Origin: CAZUGO01 sp964619935
GTDB lineage: Bacteria; Planctomycetota; Phycisphaerae; UBA1845; CAIVHJ01
Direction of reading: 5' to 3'
Assembly: GCA_964619935.1 (NCBI GenBank)
Contig: CAZUGO010000032.1
Location: 124,001 to 188,000 of the forward strand
DNA: 64,000 nt
The position numbers were made by a program, and so were the translations under genes. How positions within the stretch are numbered: position 1 is the first letter of the stretch; each line of letters starts with the position of its first letter. Positions 60,848 to 64,000 of the stretch are shown piece after piece. Below the pieces are notes generated by a model that was given only the letters and a program-made list of their open reading frames with translations, made no database searches and was not told the DNA's origin.

Positions 60848-62870
60848 CACGGTCGGCTTCGGGCAGGTACAGGCCATCATTGGCGTTGCATCCATAGGCT
60901 TCGTAGAACCCTGGGTGATGCCGGACGATCTGGTTGACCCGCGCTTCGGGAAGGGCGTGAGGATCGACCTTCAGCCGGCGGACCCGTTCCTGCGGCCTCA
61001 TCAGACCACACCAGATGCGGGCGTATTGCAGGAAGAACTCGCGCTGCTGCCGACGGGCCTCCTGGGGATCGTCGGAGAACCGCACGGTCTGGTAACCGAA
61101 GGCCAGCCCGGTGAGGTCACCGATATTCTCGCCCAACGTCAGGGCGCCGTCATGGCACACCGGCGGCTCCGCGGCCTCCGGGGCGTCGTAGCAGACCTCA
61201 TCGAATTGCCCGACCAGCTTGGTGGTGCGGCGTTCGAATTCCGCGAGATCGGCCGCGGTCATCCAGGGGTCGAGGCGACCCTGAGCGTCGTACTTGGAGC
61301 CCTTGTCGTCGATGGCGTGGCCCAGTTCGTGCCCGACGACCACACCGACGGCGCCCAGGTTGACGTGATCCGGCAGGTCCGGATCGTAGAACGGATACTG
61401 CAGAATGCCCACCGGCATCACGAACTGGTTGTTCGGCGGGCTGTAATAGGCGTTGACGGTCAGCGGTCCCATGCCCCACAGGTTCTTGTTGCGGGGCACC
61501 TGCAGGCGGTCCAAGGTCTTGGCCAGGCGCTTCTCGCTGAGCAGGCGGCCATTCAACAGCGGCTGGTCAGGCTGATAGTCGGCCGGGTAGTTGAAATTCC
61601 AGTCGGCTTCGGTCTTGGGCTTGACCAGCATCATGGAGGTCGCTTCCATCTTGGTGATGGCTGCCGCCCGGCCTTCGGGACTCAGCCAGGTGTTCTGCTG
61701 CAGTCGCTCGATCATCGACCGGCGTACGCCGTCGACCAGCCCTTCGAACCTGGCTTGATCAAAACCGGGGAAGAACACGTCCACCAGTTCGGCGTCCAGT
61801 TCCTGCCGCAGGTCGCCCATCACCAGTGTGGTGCAGCGTTCCTGGCGATCTGAGCGGCTCGGCGGGCCGCCCAGGTGCTTGTGGCGAAACTGGAATTGCT
61901 TCTTGAAGTAACCGGGGTAGGCGTCGTCCAGCAGCGGGGCCAGCGCGTGGAACAGGTACACGCTCTTGAGCGCTTCTGGATCACGGTCCCCCAACGCCTG
62001 GTTGAGGAACGCAAAGTAGGTGGGCGTGTAGAAGCGGATGCGGGTACGTTCTGGAATCCGGGACAGCACCGTGCTGAGCCGCAGGTTGGGGTAGCGAGCC
62101 AGCAGGGTACCCCGGGTGATCCACTCCTTACGGACTGACAGTTCACGCCACTCGGCGGGCCGCGGGTAGACCTGGGCGAAATCGCATTCGAAGTCGACCA
62201 GCCAGTCGGCTCGCCGTGCGGGCTGGTCGGCCCCGATGGTCCGGAAGAAGGTTCCGGCCAGCGCCCGATAGTCGTCGAGAACCTGGTCGCGTTCGTAGTA
62301 GCTGCGCTCGGGCAGGAACATCAGGTGGCCGGCGCCCAAGGACACATCCAGCCACTCCGGCGAATCGGGGTTGGCCGGGCTGTTGAGCGACAGGAAGCTG
62401 AACTCCGGCTCCAGGATGTGGTCGGCGAGCAGCTGTTGAAAGGCCGCCCGATCGCCGGCGTCGTCGACCTGTCGACGGATCCGCCGGACCTCGTCGCGCT
62501 CCTCGGCGGCCCGGGCCGGGGCGTCCATGCAGGCCTGGTAGTAGTCGCTGATCTCGCGGGCCCGCTCGCTGACATTGCTCTGGGCGGTCAGCTCGGCAAG
62601 GTATTGCTGTTTGGCGGCCAGCAGCCGCTCGTGGGAATCGCTGAACGAGTAGATGTGCCGGCTGCGATCATCACGCAGGGTGAAGGAGTTGTTGACCGCC
62701 GAGCAGGCATACTCGAAGAAGTCGTCGCAGGGATCGATCTCGGCGTTGACCGGAAACTCCCGGCGCGGCGGGATGGTATGGGTAGCCGAGCGCTGGGGGT
62801 GCGTGCATCCGGCGATCAGGGCCGCTGCGGCGGCCAGCGGCACCAGGCGGATCAGGAGTCTCAGGTTCAT
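60834..62870 (-). CDS. M13-family metallopeptidase lipoprotein (neprilysin/PepO-like)
   Basis: 678 residues from ATG 62868-62870, GAGGG 7 bases before it. Lipobox ALIAGC. DPCDDFFEYACSAV is the family N-terminal signature; NAYYSPPNNQFVMPVGILQ holds the substrate-binding Asn-Ala-Tyr, HELGHAIDDKG is the zinc HExxH, TLGENIGDLTG gives the third ligand Glu. The C-terminal catalytic Asp/His region RLKVDPHALPEARVNQIVR is present. Periplasmic endopeptidase for short peptides. Followed by the SGNH-like gene with overlap. Confidence 0.96.
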   Translation of the reverse strand: MNLRLLIRLVPLAAAAALIAGCTHPQRSATHTIPPRREFPVNAEIDPCDDFFEYACSAVNNSFTLRDDRSRHIYSFSDSHERLLAAKQQYLAELTAQSNVSERAREISDYYQACMDAPARAAEERDEVRRIRRQVDDAGDRAAFQQLLADHILEPEFSFLSLNSPANPDSPEWLDVSLGAGHLMFLPERSYYERDQVLDDYRALAGTFFRTIGADQPARRADWLVDFECDFAQVYPRPAEWRELSVRKEWITRGTLLARYPNLRLSTVLSRIPERTRIRFYTPTYFAFLNQALGDRDPEALKSVYLFHALAPLLDDAYPGYFKKQFQFRHKHLGGPPSRSDRQERCTTLVMGDLRQELDAELVDVFFPGFDQARFEGLVDGVRRSMIERLQQNTWLSPEGRAAAITKMEATSMMLVKPKTEADWNFNYPADYQPDQPLLNGRLLSEKRLAKTLDRLQVPRNKNLWGMGPLTVNAYYSPPNNQFVMPVGILQYPFYDPDLPDHVNLGAVGVVVGHELGHAIDDKGSKYDAQGRLDPWMTAADLAEFERRTTKLVGQFDEVCYDAPEAAEPPVCHDGALTLGENIGDLTGLAFGYQTVRFSDDPQEARRQQREFFLQYARIWCGLMRPQERVRRLKVDPHALPEARVNQIVRHHPGFYEAYGCNANDGLYLPEADRAAPW

Positions 62871-62999
62871 CACGCATCCCTCACGGAGGCCCCGCCGATT
62901 GCCGATCGGCAGCCGCCTTCAGACCAGAACGGAACGACCGCGCCGCCGGTGGGGGCGGCGCGATCTGGAGCTTGTGCACCGCAGGCCGCGGCGGTTGGC

Positions 63000-63572
63000 C
63001 TATTGGCGCTGGCTGGTGCCGGTTATCGTCATGTAGGTGGTCAACCCCAGAGAATCGGTTTCCGTCCAGCTCCATTCCATACTGCGGGCGTCGGTGAGCT
63101 TCATGGTGCCTTTGCCGCAGGACTTGCGACCGTCGCGATCCCAGGAATCCGCTTTCATGTGCCAGGTGCCGGTGGCTTCGTCGTAGGTGGACGTGCCTCG
63201 GCTGTGGTCGCCGAAGTTGGATGCTGAACTCATGCGATAGCAGTTGGACCCGGCATCCCACCACATCAGGTTAATGCCCTTCATGGTTTGGTCGGGCCCC
63301 ATTTCGTGTTCCCAGTTCTCGACCAGCACCCAGCGGTCGGCATCCCAGCGAAAAGAGTGCCGGCCCTTGCTGTCCTTAAACTCCTGACCCATGACGTTGC
63401 CCTGGGCCGTGCCGCTCCATGACCCCACGAAGGCATTCAGCCGATCCAGCTCGATCGGACGAGCCGGCTGCTTCATCATTTCGGCCATGGCTTTGGGATC
63501 CATGTGGCTCTTGCACCCAGCCAGCGCCGCCAGAGCCACACCGCAGACCGACCATGCTACCACTCGCTGCAT
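63000..63572 (-). CDS. DUF1579-family lipoprotein
   Basis: 190 residues from ATG 63570-63572 (AGGAG 8 bases upstream). Lipobox ALAALAGC. DUF1579 hallmarks: LNAFVGSWSGTAQGNVMG, SFRWDADRWVLVENWEHEMG, WWDAGSNCYRMSSASNFGD, then DGRKSCGKGTMKLTD. The family binds lipocalin-like small ligands by prediction; function unknown. Confidence 0.88.
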   Translation of the reverse strand: MQRVVAWSVCGVALAALAGCKSHMDPKAMAEMMKQPARPIELDRLNAFVGSWSGTAQGNVMGQEFKDSKGRHSFRWDADRWVLVENWEHEMGPDQTMKGINLMWWDAGSNCYRMSSASNFGDHSRGTSTYDEATGTWHMKADSWDRDGRKSCGKGTMKLTDARSMEWSWTETDSLGLTTYMTITGTSQRQ

Positions 63573-63612
63573 GATGAATTCTCCTAAACCTGAGGAATCA
63601 CAAGAAACCGAG

Positions 63613-64000
63613 TCATCGGGACATATGTTGGATGACGGCGTCACCGAATTCAGAACACTTCAAGAGCCTGGCACCGCTCATCAATCGCTCGAAATCGTAG
63701 GTTACGGTCTTGGCCGTGATGGCACCGGCCATCCCCTGGACGACCTGGTCCGCAGCCTCGGTCCACCCCAGGTAGCGTAACATCATCTCGCCACTGAGGA
63801 TCAGCGAGCCAGGGTTGACCTTGTCCTGCCCGGCGTACTTCGGAGCCGTGCCGTGGGTGGCCTCGAAAATGGCATGCCCGGTTTCGTAGTTGATGTTGCC
63901 GCCGGGGGCGATGCCGATACCGCCCACGCAGGCCGCCAGGGCATCGGAGATGTAGTCGCCGTTGAGGTTCAAGGTGGCGATGACGTCGTAGTCTCCCGGC
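63613..64000 (-). CDS. icd: NADP-dependent isocitrate dehydrogenase, C-terminal part (cut by window edge)
   Basis: The last 128 codons of a homodimeric bacterial isocitrate dehydrogenase, beginning at the window's right edge in DYDVIATLNLNGDYISDALA. GGIGIAPGGNINYETGHAIF, then EATHGTAPKYAGQDKVNPGS and the C-terminal MSGARLLKCSEFGDAVIQHM match the family end. It catalyses oxidative decarboxylation of isocitrate to 2-oxoglutarate. Its 5' end lies outside the window. A TTG inside the frame is not the start. Confidence 0.95.
   Translation of the reverse strand, partial: PGDYDVIATLNLNGDYISDALAACVGGIGIAPGGNINYETGHAIFEATHGTAPKYAGQDKVNPGSLILSGEMMLRYLGWTEAADQVVQGMAGAITAKTVTYDFERLMSGARLLKCSEFGDAVIQHMSR

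Overview
The window is GC-rich chromosomal DNA from a Gram-negative-type bacterium. It carries a complete 16S rRNA gene on the minus strand. Reading that gene by eye (helix signatures near its 3' end, and a 16S that stands alone with its own terminator) points to Planctomycetota, possibly a Phycisphaerae relative. The large outer-membrane lipoprotein peptidases, a PQQ-type propeller, REP-like repeats and prepilin-like proteins with large passenger domains fit that. The phylum is an inference; a 16S search would settle it. I see no CRISPR array, prophage or tRNA gene.

Layout. 1-3.97 kb: minus-strand, translationally coupled pairs of HTH-EIIA(Ntr) regulators and HyfB/NuoL-like antiporter subunits, the last cut by the window edge. 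3.97-5.05 kb: gene-less stretch with operator-like boxes, an AT-rich phased repeat/inverted-repeat element and GC-rich palindromes. 5.05-6.26 kb: PQQ-like propeller. 6.4-6.86 kb: REP-like array, a dead RAYT transposase tail and a TPR remnant. 6.84-12.5 kb: compact operon with lysine 2,3-aminomutase, two ATP-grasp ligases, a GNAT-histone-deacetylase fusion and a GNAT. This is the best candidate for an undescribed pathway. 12.95-16.2 kb: coupled acyl-adenylate enzyme, alpha/beta-hydrolase and SDR-SCP2 reductase, divergent from an HpnB-like glycosyltransferase and a lipoprotein of unknown function.

19-24 kb: a small unknown protein, a MarR regulator plus methyltransferase pair, TerC-PGPGW and a MaoC hydratase. 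24.2-29.3 kb: PEP carboxylase and a Ski2-like helicase. 29.6-30.4 kb: twin small unknown proteins. 30.6-34.2 kb: GNAT, a LigD whose ligase domain has lost its catalytic lysine, and a DUF72 protein. 34.4-45.0 kb: prepilin-like proteins; two of them share a GATase-like domain, and four form a coupled operon. An S9 peptidase and a cyclophilin lie among them. 45.2-47.3 kb: 16S rRNA unit with promoter, boxA leader and terminator, not followed by 23S.

47.4-54.7 kb: two paralogous LPLAT-like proteins around a prolyl oligopeptidase lipoprotein, then a GT39-type transferase. 54.8-59.4 kb: a large PAS/GAF hybrid histidine kinase and a DsbA-like thiol oxidoreductase. 59.5-64 kb: an SGNH-like protein, an M13 metallopeptidase, a DUF1579 lipoprotein and the 3' part of isocitrate dehydrogenase.
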